A DNA stretch of 64,000 bases. It comes from Lamellibrachia satsuma. Taxonomy: Eukaryota > Annelida > Polychaeta > Sabellida > Siboglinidae. A model generated the notes under the pieces. It was not told the origin of the DNA. It did no database searches and saw nothing but the letters and a program-made list of their open reading frames with translations. Below are positions 1-13,915 of the stretch, piece after piece. The DNA is taken from NCBI GenBank assembly GCA_033239005.1, contig BSQZ01000108.1, positions 1,539,468 to 1,603,467 on the forward strand, written 5' to 3'. Numbering within the stretch: position 1 is the first letter of the stretch; each line of letters opens with the position of its first letter. Position numbers and translations under genes: made by a program.

Positions 1-1424
1 TACTGTTCTGCTACTTCCTATGAAAAAATAAAATCAGTTGAAAATACATCACTTCGAGTTGTGCACATCAATTTATTATTTATTTTACAAGTGCCCGCAG
101 GCATTCCTCTCATACACAATCGTATTCGATGTCATTTAATGTCTCTCTCTGTAAAATTGACATGCAATGCCTACTTATATATTATATACACTCCAAAAAC
201 AGATAGTCAAGGACGCACAGTGCCTATTAGCAAAAACATTTATGATCGTGTCCACAAAGACGTGGTACAGACCCCCACTACTACATGAGGCTTCTGTGTG
301 AACGTATCCACAAAGACAAGGTACAGACCCTCACAACTCCTGTGTCTGGATTGGCAGACATTAAGAACATTAGTTTTTGTGCTGGAACAAAATTACCAAG
401 ACCAGTAAAAGAACCTTTCATCAAATAACACGACATTTATGCCTGTTTAAAAGTGGTGTTATTTGATCAATAGGCATTTGTTAACATTTTAAATAAGGTA
501 CAACCAAATTAATGATTTCTCACAAGAAGTTAATAAAGCAGTTGTCGATATGGTTAAAACTGGCATATGACATTCAAACACAATCATCATTGTCGGACAT
601 CAGTCATGCAAACCTGACGTGAACATTATTAATTTGCTAAATTCTAGGTTTTTATTTGGATTTTCATCTTGCAAGCTTAATTCATTCTGCCAAACCATGT
701 AAAATTGCTTCATACTAATAAAGTTACGCAGGTACACACACACACCCAGAAACTGTTGGGAGTCTGTTGGTTTCAAGGTCCCAAAATCAATGCCCACTCA
801 AACTGAGTAACAATATTATTTCAGTTTCTATCCACATATCAACTACATTGCATGTATATTGTCTATGTGTACACATATTTGTAGATCTACATATACAGCC
901 ACATATATTTATATAAGCATATATATATATATATATACTAGACATATATATACCAATATATATATCTGATGCTACGATCTTATCACATAATTATTAGTAC
1001 GTGCTCATTACTTCCTCCTGGCACAATTCTAACGATACTGATGCGCACTTGTATAATCTAATCTAATAATGTAAAAATGTGGTTGATATCTTATATACAT
1101 GTCAAGGTGTAGCCCTGTAAGCCCAGATTACTCGCAACCCAATAAATATGTGGGAAGTCTGCCAACATTTTGTAATTTCGATGTGATGATGGTGGCCACA
1201 TTAGCAGCAACTCAGTGACACTTTAGAATCTTGCTTTTTCGATGTTGAAGATTGAAAGTGAAAGTCTGTTTTGATCTGCACCATGCTGTTGTTTGGATAT
1301 GTGTATACTACACTAACTTATAACACATGAAATGGACTTTCACCATTTTGACTCTTCAACAGTGTTTTGTTGAACGCCCTATGTCTTGACACAGGATGTG
1401 CTGAAGTGGCTTGTTAAGACGGTA
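1..1424. other. 3' flank of MAP2K-like gene, no gene seen
   Basis: AT-rich sequence beyond the stop codon of the kinase gene. It would hold the 3' untranslated region on the minus strand. I see only short AT-repeat stretches near 920-960 and no convincing exon. Confidence 0.4.
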
Positions 1425-4400
1425 TTATGATGACGGGATGTGCTTGTCAAGGATGTCCGACACAAAGCTGGCCATGTCGACATCTGCCGCATCGTATTTC
1501 GCAATGAAAGGGTGCTCTAGTAATTGGCTATGATTCGGGCGTTTCTCAACAACCTTCTGTAACCTGTAACATGAAGCATGTAACCTGTAACATGAAGCAC
1601 GCAAAACTTAAAGCTTTTACTGTATGGTCCCATTTTTAATAAAAAAAATTAATTGTTGTAGTATAACAGTATATCATACATGTAAACCACTCTCTCGCAC
1701 TTTTTTGCTGAACTCGACAGCAAATATTTAACGCCCCCTCCTCTATTAATTTAGCCAGGTTTCTTTACGTTCTAATCTGTTGTGAGTGAATAGTGTTGTT
1801 AAAATCATCAAAAGAACTGACTTTGATCATTATATTGGGTAAATTGTGAAAGTGTGAATATCTTTATGTTACAGTATATAGGGCCAGACCACTTTTGTCT
1901 TTTTTATGTAGTTGTGTATACTAGGGCTGATACAGAACAATACAAAGTATGAACAGTCAAACACAGAGTATCTTCCACACTTACGATTGTATGATGTAGT
2001 CTTCGAATTCAGGGCTGAAGTGATCTGGAGGCAGCCGCGGCGGCTCATCCTCCACGACTTGCTTCAGCTGCTCAAAGGGCGTCCTCCACGTCTCGTACGG
2101 GAACTTGCCAGTCGCCAACTCAATCTGTCACACACGACCACAAAATATCAGCATGTGTGTTTGTATCGGATTCATATTGACAGAAGTATAGCTACATTTC
2201 TGTCTCAAATATCTGATTGACTGAGCTTTCAAGACTCTCTTGCTCCCTTCGGCAACGAACTGCTTTCCAGTGTTTTGCTGTCATGTGACAACCACCAAAG
2301 TAGTCACATGACACCAGATAGTAGTTCAGGCTGATACTGACGAAGAAACCGAGAGAGTCTTGAAAGTTTCGTTGAGCGAATACTAAAAACTCCTGAGCTA
2401 ATACTTCCTTTGCTGATAACTTGAAGTGAGTATGTGTCATATTTATATGCTAGATCCTACTCCCAAGGACAACCTCATTGAAAACATACTCTGTGATTGC
2501 CTTAGACTTCATTATAAATGTTCATTACTCCTAAACAGCTCAGTAATGACTGAATGGCAAACAGAATATTATCACAAAAAATCTACCAGCTTAATTTTGG
2601 GATTGTTTTAGACATTGTTACACTCGACACCCTCTCCGTCATGAAAGATCACTCTGTAACAAAGCGACTTTATTCTGACTAAAGGCTGGCCTCATCAGTT
2701 GTGAAGACTTACCATGGAGATGCCAAGACTCCAGACGTCCGAGCGGATGTCATAAGGGGCATTTCCCGTCTTCGGATTAATCCTCTCGGGCTGTGTAACA
2801 CAAAAACACTAAATAAATAAATAAAACGTACCAAAAACGACCAACTTTACATAACACTATAATTAATTTAATTAACTCAACATTCAACAATTGGAACCAA
2901 TGACCAATGATGATCCCAGAAACCCCCATATCCCAAGGAGACACGGGCAGCTCTCCCGTATCCCAAGGAGACACAGGCAGCTCTCCCGTATCCCAAGGAG
3001 ACACGGGCAGCTCTCCCGTATCCCAAGGAGACATGGGCAGCTCTCCCATATCCCAAGGAGACACGGGCAGCTCTCCCGTATCCCAAGGAGACACGGGCAG
3101 CTCTCCCGTATCCCAAGGAGACACGGGCAGCTCTCCCGTATCCCAAGGAGACACACGGGCAGCTCTCCCGTATCCCAAGGAGACACGGGCAGCTCTCCCG
3201 TATCCCAAGGAGACACACGGGCAGCTCTCCCATATCCCAAGGAGACACACGGGCAGCTCTCCCATATCCCAAGGAGACACACGGGCAGCTCTCCCATATC
3301 CCAAGGAGACACATGGGCAGCTGTCCCATATCCCAAGGAGACACACGGGCAGCTCTCCCATATCCCAAGGAGACACTCGGGCAGCTCTCCCGGATCCCAA
3401 GGGGACACACGGGCAGCTCTCCCGGATCCCAAGGAGACACACGGGCAGCTCTCCCGGATCCCAAGGAGACACACGGGCAGCTCTCCCGGATCCCAAGGAG
3501 ACACACGGGCAGCTCTCCCGGATCCCAAGGAGACACACGGGCAGCTCTCCCGGATCCCAAGGAGACACACGGGCAGCTCAGAACCATTAGTGCAACGCAT
3601 TAAATTTAGGTAATTCTACTTCCATAATAATAACCAAGTTCAATAAGCATCACAAGTATACAGTGTAAACACAAAAAATAACCAACACAACCATCAGTGA
3701 CAATGTAGAATACACTAATAAGTTATCACTGTTTTAATAATAATAATAAAAGTACTTATATAGTGCCCAATCAAACATTATACCATTATTTAAAAACGGT
3801 TCGAGAAATAAGTCAGAAAATTACAGACCAGTGAGTTTAACGTCAGTGATTTGTAAATTATTAGAAAGGTTAATTAAAGACCATATGGTGGACTTCCTCG
3901 TTAAGCATAAATTATTAAATTCATCTCAACATAGATTAACAAATGTTATGTTTTTTGGAAGAAATCACTAAGTGGATAGATGTGGGATCGCCAGTAGATA
4001 TTATCTACTTAGATTTTCAGAAAGCTTTTGACAAAGTGCCACATCAAAGGTTACTACTTATATTAAAAGCCCATGGTATCGGGGATAGCATAACTGGTTG
4101 GATAGAACAATGGCTGACTGACAGAAGACAACGAGTTGTAGTAGATGGAGAAGTTTCAAATTGGAAATCGGTTTTGAGTGGGATACCTCAAGGATCAGTA
4201 TTAGGACCTATATTATTCTTAGTATATATCAATGACTTGGACGACAGTATAACAAGTAATGTACTGAAATTTGCAGATGACACAAAACTGTTTAGAAAGG
4301 TTAATACTGATGGTGATAAACAACATTTACAAAACGATCTAGACAGATTAGTGAAATGGTCTGAGAAATGGTAGATGTTGTTCAATTTTGGGAAATGTAA

Positions 4401-6312
4401 ATGCCTACATACAGGACATGGGAACTTGGATGTAAACTATAAAATGGGAGATACTGTTCTTGGTACTACTGTAAAAGAAAAGGACTTAGGAGTTCCAATA
4501 AGCGCTGATATGAAAGTTTCAGAGCAGTGTGGTATTGCAGCTTCAAAGGGTAATCAAATTCTTGGATTGATTAGAAGAAACATAACATACAAGGGAAAAA
4601 AGTTAATTATACCTCTTTATAAAGCAATAGTTAGACCTCATTTAGAATACTGTATACAAGTGTGGAGACCTTATCGTAAGAAGGATATAGATACACTTGA
4701 ACGCATACAAAGGAGAGCAACTAAAATGATTCCAGAAGGATCAATGTAGATTGGACATCAGGAAGCACTCGTTCTCACAGAGGACAATAAATGAATGGAA
4801 CAAATTGTCTACAGATTGTGTAACTGCTAGCAGTGTGAATATGTTTAAAAACAAGGTTGACACATATCTCAGGAGGGCGGGTTATAAGTAGATGAACATT
4901 GTTGGACTCTCGATAAGCCAATGGCTTCCTTGTCCACTTGCCATCTGGGCCTTTGGCTTGGATGGCAAATCTTGTTAAATCTTGTTAAATGATTGCTCTC
5001 AGGTGCTTTACATACATGGAAATTATGATTTAAAATCCTATTAAAGACAATACAAACAATAATAATTCTCAAATGTGTTCCATGAAAACAAATGTCCTAC
5101 CATAAATAATATGTAATTAAAAATGTATATACGTGTATGTAATAAAAAATAATAATAAATGTATATACAAATGTTTTAATATTATTCTGAGCACACAGTT
5201 TGGACAAACCGTCTCACCGCCATGTATGGCTTGCAGCCAGCATCCATTGTCTTCGCCACAGAGTCGACTAGGCGCCCGCTGATGCCAAAATCGCAAATTT
5301 TCACCTCTCCGCTGCGATTGATGAGGATGTTGGAAGGTTTCACGTCTCTGTGGATCACCTTCAACTCTGTCTGCAGGTAATGTAGCGCCTTCACCACCTA
5401 TGGGGCACAGGTCACATGACACATAACATGATGCCACATGACATCTCACATGCTTCTGGATTCTTATACATGTGGCAAACAGACATGTGGGTTGTATGGC
5501 CATTTTTGTTCTGATGTTTTCAGGTGAAAGTACTGGTGTCTTAGGGTATTCAAAGTCCATGAATTGTTTGGAGATACAACAAAATAAAACTATTTAATGG
5601 CTCAATAAGTTGTCATTTTCTGTCAATCAAGTTGTATCATTGGGATGTTGTCAAAGCAAAATCATTCACACACAAGTTCAGTAATACTAATATGAAAGAC
5701 AAATTTCAGATTTGCCAAAAATTATTTTCTTCAAACATTCAAATCCGACGTACCGTGTTTGCTATTTTTCCTAATATGTCCTCCGGGATAACTGTCTTCT
5801 CTTTGTCATACACCATCTTATAAAACTTATCTAATGAGGTGTCCATGACTTCCATGCATATCCACACGTCTCCCTAGCAATAAATGAACAATGAAACAAG
5901 TGTAATATGTAAGTCTTGCATGTCATCGAGATGAGTTGAGAGGTTGCTCAGAAAAAGGTAGTCTGATTTTCATCATAAATCATGTTATAGTACAAACTTA
6001 TTCTAACATCTTGTTTGTCTAAATGTGTTATACAGTATAAACTTATTCTAACATCTTGTTTGCCTAAATGTGTTTTAATAAACCAAATGTATTTAATATA
6101 ATTGGACTGTTATCTGTTTAGAATGTTTCGGTCACAATATCATGATTACATTGATTTCTAATAATACTAATAATAATTTAGTTCTTATATTGTGCACACT
6201 CCTGTAGATAGATACATACATACATAAAAATGTATATAGATACATACATAAAAAATGCACACAATTATTCTTATAAAGATATAAAAGTATATATAACATT
6301 GTAAATTATTAT

Positions 6313-6368
<56 letters not shown>

Positions 6369-8941
6369 AAGTATATGTATAAGTAAATAAATTGAAATAC
6401 AGTATATTTGATTATGCAAATTAAAATAATATAATAACCTATAATAATATAATATACTATAATATAATAATACAATATGCTATTTGTAAGGGGATTATAG
6501 TTTTATTGGGTATCTGACAAAGGAACCAATATTTTGTTGGGCAGCAAAAATATCCAACATTTCCTGTAAAAATACATGAACAGTGCCTTTTTCTGAAATG
6601 CTGTTATAAAAAATAACTTTTCTGCCTTACACAGCTGGCCACCAGGACTCTTGGCTATTGTGGTACTAAATTATTCATAATAACATTCAAATTAATGTTC
6701 TTGGTATTGCAGTGACTTGTATTACAAGACTATTATATAAACATTAACAGTGTTTTGATAAAACTCAGTGACATAACAAATAGTATATATGACAACAGTA
6801 TATACAACAAATACTGTTTAAAGCGCCTTTGATATTTCTGTGGTGATAACTAAAAAGTTAAATTGGCAATGTTAGTTAGCTCACCTCCCTGAAGAGGGCG
6901 CCATAGAAACTGACAGTGTATGGACATGATCCCGTCCTCATAGAGACGTCCAAGTCCATGAGTAACCGCTTCTGCTCTAGTGAATTCACTGTACAGGTGA
7001 TTCTCTGCAAATACATCAACACGACTACATGACATCACCACGACTACACGACATCACCACAACACGACTACTATGTGACATCACCACAACACGACTACTA
7101 TATGACATCACCACAACATGATTACTACATGACATCACCACAATACAACTACTATATGACATCACCACATCACGACTACATGACATCACCATGACTACAC
7201 GACGTCACCACAACATGACTACATGACATCACCACAACACAATTGCATGCAATCACCATAACACAATTACATGACATCACGACTACATGACATCACCACA
7301 ACACGACTACATGACATCACGACTACATGACATCACCACAACACAATTACAATTTACATGACATCACCACAACACAACTACATGACATCACCAGAACACG
7401 ACTACATGACATCACCACATGATTACAATTTACATGACATTACCACAACTACATGATATCACCACAACACAACTACATGACATCACCACAACTACATGAT
7501 ATCAGCACAACATGACTACATGACACCACAAAATAACTACACTGTTATTTAAAGATGTGTCATAAACAAGTACAGACCACATGAAAATTCATGTCAATAC
7601 GAAATGTATGTCATGTGAAAAAGACTTTGTGGACACTGTAATTGACATAATTCAGCAATTTGTAGGGCACTCGATATCACATTGTACAAGACAGCGAAAC
7701 CCCCCAAGGTCTGGAAGTTGTTAATATACTTGTCTTCATTCGGTTGCCCAATATTGTGGAAGTGATTCTTTGAAGATCGCATGCTTAATTCAGTGAGAGA
7801 TAATCACATGATCACAGGTTGTATGTCATTTTTTGAAGATAGCACAGTCACCACTACCATGCAATCATGGCTTCATGTTAGATGACACTGGATGCTATCA
7901 ATGTCACTGAATGTATCTGAGCATGCAATATTAACTGTGGAATTAGCCGTCATACACACGTACACGTCTCAGTGATGTCACACAATCATTAACTAGAGTT
8001 CATTTTGCAGACCCACATCGATAAATTTAACTACAGATTGTGTAAATGCTAACAACACGAATATGCTTAAAAACAAGGTTGACACATATCTCTGGAGGGC
8101 AGATTACACACAGATGAAAACATGTTGGACTCTTAGTAAGGCAATGGATTCCTTGTCCACTTGCTATCTGAGCCTTTGTCTTGGATGACAACCTTGTTTA
8201 ATCTTGTTAAATCTTAGGCATACAATACAAACAGATGTGCCTCTGATTTGCAGTCACACGCAGCATATCAACACCTGCATACTGGCATCATCCAGTGTGA
8301 CTAGGAAGTTACACACACATAACACACTAGAAAGAACTTTTTATAGACTTTCCCGCCAGCTGCATGGCTGGTTATCCACACAGTGGGCTAACAATGCAAC
8401 TCAAACCGGGGGCTCACTCAACAAACACTGATGACAGCTTTTGATCATCCTTCAGCAACGTGCTTGCATCATCTTTAAAATAGGCACCACATTTCTCTCT
8501 CTCCACAGCTTTGGCTGTTGTCCTTTTCCACCGATCCTATCGGCAGCCTTCTTCCTCCATTTGTTAGCCTCCTCCGCCTTCTCACATCCGTCTTAACTCT
8601 AAGTCTTCCCATCTTAGATGAGGTCTTTCATTTCTTCCGTGCCCTCTCTTTCACAGCCTCTGCTCTCTCCCCTAGATGACAAACATTAAAATCACAGCCA
8701 ACAGATGGCGCACCAGTAACTGAACCCTGACATTGTTCCAAAGCCGGCCACTAGGTAGTACTCTGACAGATGACCTACCTTGACAGCCAGTATCGTGCCA
8801 CTGCCTCGATGCCGGACTTTCTCAACAATGCCATAAGCACCCTTTCCCAGATGGCAAATAGTCTCGAGGTCATCGGCATCAACCAGAAATGTATTCTGGT
8901 TGATGGTGATTGTCGCTTTTGAATCTATATCGATCGGTGGC
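1425..8941 (-). CDS. MAP kinase kinase, MKK3/6 type (3' seven coding exons)
   Basis: Dual-specificity kinase of the p38 MAPK cascade, cytoplasmic. Exons, in transcript order: 8941-8779, 7004-6885, 5873-5754, 5397-5218, 2790-2713, 2124-1985, 1563-1425 (stop TAA at 1427-1425). All junctions follow GT/AG and the reading phase carries through. Exon 1 seen here holds the glycine-rich loop (GKGAYGIV) and the AVK lysine. Exon 4 holds HRDVKPSN, the DFG motif and the activation loop SVAKT, which keeps the Ser and Thr phosphorylated in MKK3/6. The next exons give PERI, the SDVWSLG helix and the FPYETW segment. About 313 codons are present. The first exon or exons, coding the N-terminal docking region, lie upstream of 8941 and were not located with certainty. 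MKK4 or MKK7 are less likely because the activation loop and DAGCKPYMA context fit MKK3/6 best. Confidence 0.9.
2929..3579. repeat. GC-rich minisatellite, about 21 units of 30-32 bp
   Basis: The unit reads roughly CCCAAGGAGACACGGGCAGC followed by TCTCCCGTAT. Early units are 30 bp; later units gain an extra AC and are 32 bp, and the last block changes CCGTAT to CCGGAT. It lies in the kinase intron between the exons at 2790 and 5218. The long open frames across it on both strands are by-products of the repeat. Confidence 0.95.
3775..4990 (+). pseudogene. 5'-truncated LINE (CR1/L2-like) reverse transcriptase, broken
   Basis: Reverse-transcriptase fragment of a non-LTR retrotransposon inserted in an intron of the kinase gene, opposite strand. 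Visible blocks are NYRPVSL near 3820, the [11 protein letters not shown] block near 4015, [10 protein letters not shown] near 4180, the catalytic FADDTKLF near 4270, and the C-terminal EWNKL block near 4790. A frameshift near 3943, an in-frame TAG at 4372-4374 and another stop near 4747 break it. The 3' tail ends in repeats of CTTGTTAAAT. Endonuclease and ORF1 are absent, so this is a 5'-truncated dead copy. Confidence 0.88.
6318..6361. repeat. (AT)n microsatellite
   Basis: Uninterrupted AT dinucleotide run inside a kinase intron. Confidence 0.95.
7015..7530. repeat. Degenerate minisatellite, ACATGACATCACCACAACACGACT-type units
   Basis: Roughly 20-29 bp units built on ACATGACATCACCACAAC with many substitutions and length changes. 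It sits directly upstream of the kinase exon at 7004, in the intron. No coding meaning. Confidence 0.9.
8026..8216 (+). repeat. 3'-end fragment of the same LINE family as 3775-4990
   Basis: Matches the last ~190 bases of the LINE at 4800-4990 (ACAGATTGTGTAA, the AACAAGGTTGACACATATCT block, then the repeated CTTGTTAAAT tail), with about 15 percent divergence. A very short 5'-truncated insertion. Confidence 0.85.
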
Positions 8942-9006
8942 CTGTAGAAGTTGAATAAATCATTATGTGTATACAAACAAACTTTAGTGGTACAACGCCT
9001 AGTCAC

Positions 9007-9180
9007 TTTTATCGCAAACTCATATTACTCCAATACCTCGACACAGTTTCTCAGCGTCAGGTGTACATAGAATCAAGTGATGAACATATAATTAACACTG
9101 TAAAATGATTTTTCTCTGCATGTAATGTAAACATAATGGTCAAATTACATTATTAAAATGTGGATATTTAAAACATAGTT

Positions 9181-9222
<42 letters not shown>

Positions 9223-10135
9223 AAAATCATGACTACGCAAATGTATGTACAGCCTGTATGTTAATGAACCCACTGTTTCTGTAATATAATTTGACCATTA
9301 TATGTTTACTAATATCCATTCAGAAGGGGCAGCTTAACAGGCAGACCAAAGTGGGTCGAGTTATACACATAGAGTTATACATATAGAGTTATACACATAG
9401 AGCACTCGGAGCAGCTGGGAAGCTATAATTATTACAATAAACACAGTTAACAAATTAAGTATATTTCTATAGTGTAGCACAATTGAGAGTAATAAATAAC
9501 TGAAATAAGAACAACATGGCTATCCCAGTCTGCCTTGGTCTGCAATAATGGAGGTAAGAAATAAGCTAAAACTGTGCACTTGCAAAAAGGTAATAACTAG
9601 TTCAGGTTATATTAATGATATCACAGATGAATTGATCTAGCGTTTGTGAGAAATGATAACGGCATGACCTATTTCTCAGTCCAGCTAAAACCAGTGCTGC
9701 AGTGGCCTACTACCCCCAAACAGTTTGATTTGAATACAAATGTTAGCGCCTTCTCTTCCTAGCTTACTGGCTAACAAGCCTGGGCTTTGTTTACTACATG
9801 TATCATGTTGTTTCCCAGGCACTGCCTACTAGTGCCTAGTTCACCAAGCTTTATGTCACCCATGGCACACACATGGCACAATTATACTGGAGCAGGACTA
9901 TCTATGGTTGACAGACTGGTCTAGTTCTCAGACAGTTTGGCATGCTCGTGACCACCCGCATAGAATACAGTACATTGACCCTAAAAAGCAATGGACTGCC
10001 AAGAAGCAATAACAATGTGTGTTGTTTACACCGGGCTACATATACAATATTTACAGTTAGCATGATTTCGTCTATCAGGATGGCAACGGCAACACCTGTC
10101 ACTGGCAATAGCTGTAATCAGGACTGACTTGGATG
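9007..10135. other. Gene-poor stretch with an (AT)n run
   Basis: Upstream of the most 5' kinase exon seen. It contains an AT run at 9184-9218 and no exon that I can support. Confidence 0.35.
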
Positions 10136-10139
10136 ACAC

Positions 10140-10260
10140 TGCAAACCTTCCAAGTCTTCCGCTTTATCGGAAGATCTTCCGCTTTTTCCGGTTTTTGAAA
10201 ATATCTTCCGCTTTTCCGCTACGTTTTGAAAACCTTCCGCTTTTTCGGACTTGGCCGGTG
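10140..10260. repeat. Short clustered motif CTTCCGCTTT, five imperfect copies
   Basis: The decamer CTTCCGCTTT or a near version occurs repeatedly within 120 bases, spaced 15-40 bases apart. It lies about 0.8 kb upstream of a hAT-like coding fragment and may be subterminal repeat sequence of that relic. That link is inference. Confidence 0.55.
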
Positions 10261-11069
10261 ATCGCAGAAAATTAAGAGGTTCTATTGAAAATTAAGAAGT
10301 TCTGTTGAAATATTCAGATCGAATACCAAGTTTCTTAAGAGGTAATCATGTTTAATAGTTCTATTAAATGGTTTGAAACTCAGCCATTTGGTGGCGCGTT
10401 GTTTTTCAACGAATGATATTGCAGTAAAACATTTTCTCCGTATATTTTCACCCCGCCATTTTTAAAGTTTCTGTTTACAGCGAATTTGAATCCTCGTTAA
10501 CTTGTTCGTTTATAGGTTTAAGGTTTTGTTCATTGTTAAAGATAGTGTTGTTAGTTGTGAATAGTTGTTTCCTTGCGCCACGAAGTAAGATGGGTAAAAT
10601 GACAGGAGAGAACGGAGGCAATCCACCGACGAAAAAGAAACTACGCCGCAAAGTTTTGAGAAGAATACGCCTCTGAAGACTGTGCCGCTACTCAACCCAG
10701 CGAACAGACGTAAGGGCTGCTATTGGTAAATGATTGGTCTAATGATTTAAAAGCTGCTGTTATGCTTATTTTAAGGATTCTAAATTCTAATACACTTTCT
10801 GACTACTGCTAGTTTAATGTGTTTTCACTTAAAAATCTATTTGCACTTACATACCATGTCGTGTGTGCTGTCCATATCTTTATCTAAAAATAATTTCAGA
10901 TAAACAGAAGACAATAATAATTTTTTTCAAAATGTGGAAGAGACTGCATCATTTAATGTTTTATGCTGTACAGCAGTCATTCATCTTCATGAACCATGTG
11001 CTTTTCTAACCTTTTCATAAAGAAAATGTTTATGATTTTATAAACATGGTTCAACATTTTGTTTTCAGT

Positions 11070-11650
11070 GTTGTCTCTAATTGAGAAGTTTGTCCCTGGC
11101 ACTTCAGATGATGACCTGGATAGCACCGTTCAGGAATGGATGGACTTCCAGGTAGCCACAGATTTGCCCGAGTTCATCGAGGTGGATGAGCGGTGTTACA
11201 GTTGAACGCTGGGGTGGCCAGGTCAGGTTCGATCACCTGGCTACACTCATGAAAACTTTAGTCATCCTTCCCTACGACCAGGCAAAGAATGACAAGAAGT
11301 TCCGAGCATCACTAAGTGCAGAGACGCTGTGTAGCCTGCTGTACTGCAAGATCAACGTGGACTGCGAGTACCACCAGTTGTACAATGAGGACCACAGACC
11401 GGTCATCTTAGACCTGAATGTGTGGCGAGGAAATACCTATGATAATGTAGTCTGCACTGGCAATCAGCTGTCTGAGATGGTAAATAAACTGTATATAATG
11501 TTTGTTATGTTCTTCACGTCGTTATTTAGTATCATCAAATTTTATTGTTTTTTCGAGAAAAAGTCTTCTTTCTTTTTTTACAGGAAGAGGAAGATCTTCT
11601 GCTTTTTATTGGTAAAATGTTGGAAGGTCTGCACTGGTCAGTATGTTTGA
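11070..11650 (+). pseudogene. hAT-like transposase C-terminal fragment, frameshifted
   Basis: An acceptor-like TTTTGTTTTCAG ends at 11069 and an open frame begins (LIEKFVPGTSDDD). It is interrupted by a one-base frame change near 11185-11205, then continues in the frame starting at 11186 with the block HLATLMKTLVILPYDQAKND and LSAETLCSLLYCKIN. Spacing and hydrophobic pattern resemble the hAT dimerisation domain (pattern L-x-LP-x-x-x-A, then L-x-x-x-x-L-x-x-LL-x-x-K-x-N). The usual ERxFS core is degenerate. It reads as a decayed transposon-derived gene; a host gene domesticated from hAT is the alternative. Confidence 0.45.
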
Positions 11651-11799
11651 GTGCATTTTGGACTTACTTTGGGCTCTCTGGTGGGCTGTCATGCTTGAAG
11701 TTAAAGGGTTTTGGACCCTTCTTCCTCTTGTTTCCTGCAAGCAAACAAAGACCAAGAATAAACACAGTGTGTCAACACAACAATTAACATAGGGACAAT

Positions 11800-13750
11800 G
11801 TTTGTAACTTGTCAGTTACATTTCTGGAGATTTATATCCACTAAATATTTCAACTCCAGCTTTGAGCTAAAGCGGCTTACATACCATTAAGGGGTCGAAC
11901 TTAGGGGTGGTCTCAAAAATTCTCAAAGTCCCAAAGCTGCAGTGTTTAGTATGGGACAGCAGATAACAAGCGTCCTGCAAAATATATGACCATGATTTTT
12001 TATTCCAAAGTATAATCATGTTACCACCGAGACAACACGGAACTGAATACATGAGTGTGCATTACATGGTTCACTCACTAGGAGCATTATGAAATACTGC
12101 TGTTGGGATTGCTTTTTTCACGAAACATGGTAGCACCCAAACCACCCATACACCAGTAGGTAATGCTGTACGTTTTTGAGGACTTAAAGAACTTAAGTGA
12201 TCACACCTTAAACCATGTCCCAGAATTCACTACAGAGAGTGCCTGGCTGTTCCGAAGAAGGCGGCTTGCCACCTATTGAGATTACAGTGCAAGATGTCTG
12301 CTCTATAAATCTTCAGACACTGCATACTGTGTTCCACACAAAGTTATTCTACATATAATTTCAAAACAACTGTGGCTGTCTCCCTCGTCTCAATTCATGA
12401 TAGGGGTTGTTTTTCTGATCCTATCATGAATTGAGATGGGGGACTCAGCCACGTGTGGGACGGCCTGCTTGCATTACCAACTGGCGAGCAGAAGAAGAAC
12501 TATGTGTCGGAATTCAATTCCTGAAGAAGGCAACTGATCGTTGCCAAAACGTGGAAAGTGAGTAAACTTGATGAACATTTTCACCTACAGTATATAAAAA
12601 CGTAATCATTATTTACAAACTTATCTCAGTCCAGTTGCGCATAGCAGAACAAAATCGCTAGATCTGTATTTAGGTTATGTTTTCTTTCTAATAACGGTCA
12701 TTTAACAATTCATGCATCAACTTGGGTGTTTTTGTCTTACACAACACAGTGCCTTACAAAATGCACCACACTGAACAATATTATCAGAAAACAAATAGGC
12801 TGCAATTTGCCAGAAATTGCATACCCGATAGGACAACATTTAGCATTCTGTGAAGGCCACACAGTCAATGTCTCTCACAAACCATGCGATTAGGTGGGTA
12901 TGTTATTTCAGTGCATCTACCTACAAATACATGTATCCATCATAGAGAGAAGTCATCTTGTTGATCCTGCACAAGTTGACTTCTCAAGTTGAGTTGGAGT
13001 AAAACTGTACACAAACTACCAGTACATTGTTATGTAAGTCATGTTGACCTTGTCTATAGCTGACTTCACATGACCTAAGGTAGTCAGGCCCCTATGACAG
13101 CAATCTATTAATTCCTAATGGGGGTCTCCCAAAGCCATAGCAGCTGTCAGATGATAGAAAGTTTTCATTTATGTACTGGTAATTGACCCCACTTCGTGTG
13201 TGTTGCTTTATTCAATGTTTCTAACACTGCAGTAACACTGCAGTAACATTGTTCTAATGTTGTTACATGTGTAGTTTGTATTTATATATGCTATGGATCT
13301 GATAAACCTAATGGTATATCTGATAAACCTAATGGTATATCTAATAAACTTAATGGTTTATCTGAATCTGATATGACCTGCTACAACAGGTTTACCACAA
13401 AGATATAATTTTCTTGTTAATATTTTTCACAATTCCTAATCTTATCTTAATTTCTTATTAGGTTATTATAATAATAATAATAAAAATAATAACAATTATA
13501 ATAACAATGTGTGGTAGCACCAGTATCTGCTCATGGCACTTACTCCAATATCAGTGCAAGTGTTTGGCAGCATGTATGCTTTTTTGTAGGTCAAGAATAT
13601 TGGCTCTGTGAATCCAAGACAGGGTTTTCCTTTTCCTTGTGTGAGGTCTTTTAGATCCCCTGGCAATGCTCAAATAGACAGAAGGCGCTAAAGGCTTTTA
13701 GTCTGTTCCGAAATATACAGCCAAATGTAGGTGAAAGAAAATGGCCAAAT
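11800..13750. other. Gene-less stretch with one hairpin
   Basis: No supported exon. It contains the inverted repeat at 12381-12443 and, near 12522, a GAAGAAGGCAACTGATCGTT segment reminiscent of motifs at ends of Penelope-like elements. The latter is only a resemblance. Confidence 0.35.
12381..12443. repeat. Inverted repeat with 16-bp perfect arms
   Basis: The arms CTCAATTCATGATAGG (12389-12404) and CCTATCATGAATTGAG (12420-12435) are exact complements around a 15-base loop, with partly matching flanks that lengthen the stem to about 24 bp. It could form a hairpin. No gene is associated. Confidence 0.85.
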
Positions 13751-13764
13751 TTCAAAATGGCAGT

Positions 13765-13915
13765 ACACAGACTAAAACTGATTGCCAGTCCAATAGTCTA
13801 TCCGCCAAGTCACTGACTGCCAGTCCAATGGTCTATCCGCCTAGTCAGATTGCCAGTCTAATGGTCTATCTGTCAAGTCACTGACTGCCAATCCAATGGT
13901 CATCCGCCAAGTCAC
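13765..13915. repeat. Short tandem repeat, ~40-bp units
   Basis: About four imperfect units built on TGCCAGTCCAATGGTCTATC followed by CGCCAAGTCA. Confidence 0.8.

Noticed and set aside
2777..3613. Overlapping open frames of 227-263 codons on both strands
   Set aside because: They are made entirely of a 30-32 bp tandem repeat; all frames stay open because the unit lacks stops.
5117..5560. 147-codon frame over the kinase exon
   Set aside because: A shadow of the exon at 5218-5397 read in the wrong frame and extended into the intron.
7015..7530. Repeat-spacer array resembling CRISPR
   Set aside because: Units are contiguous and degenerate without unique spacers, in an animal intron; it is a minisatellite.
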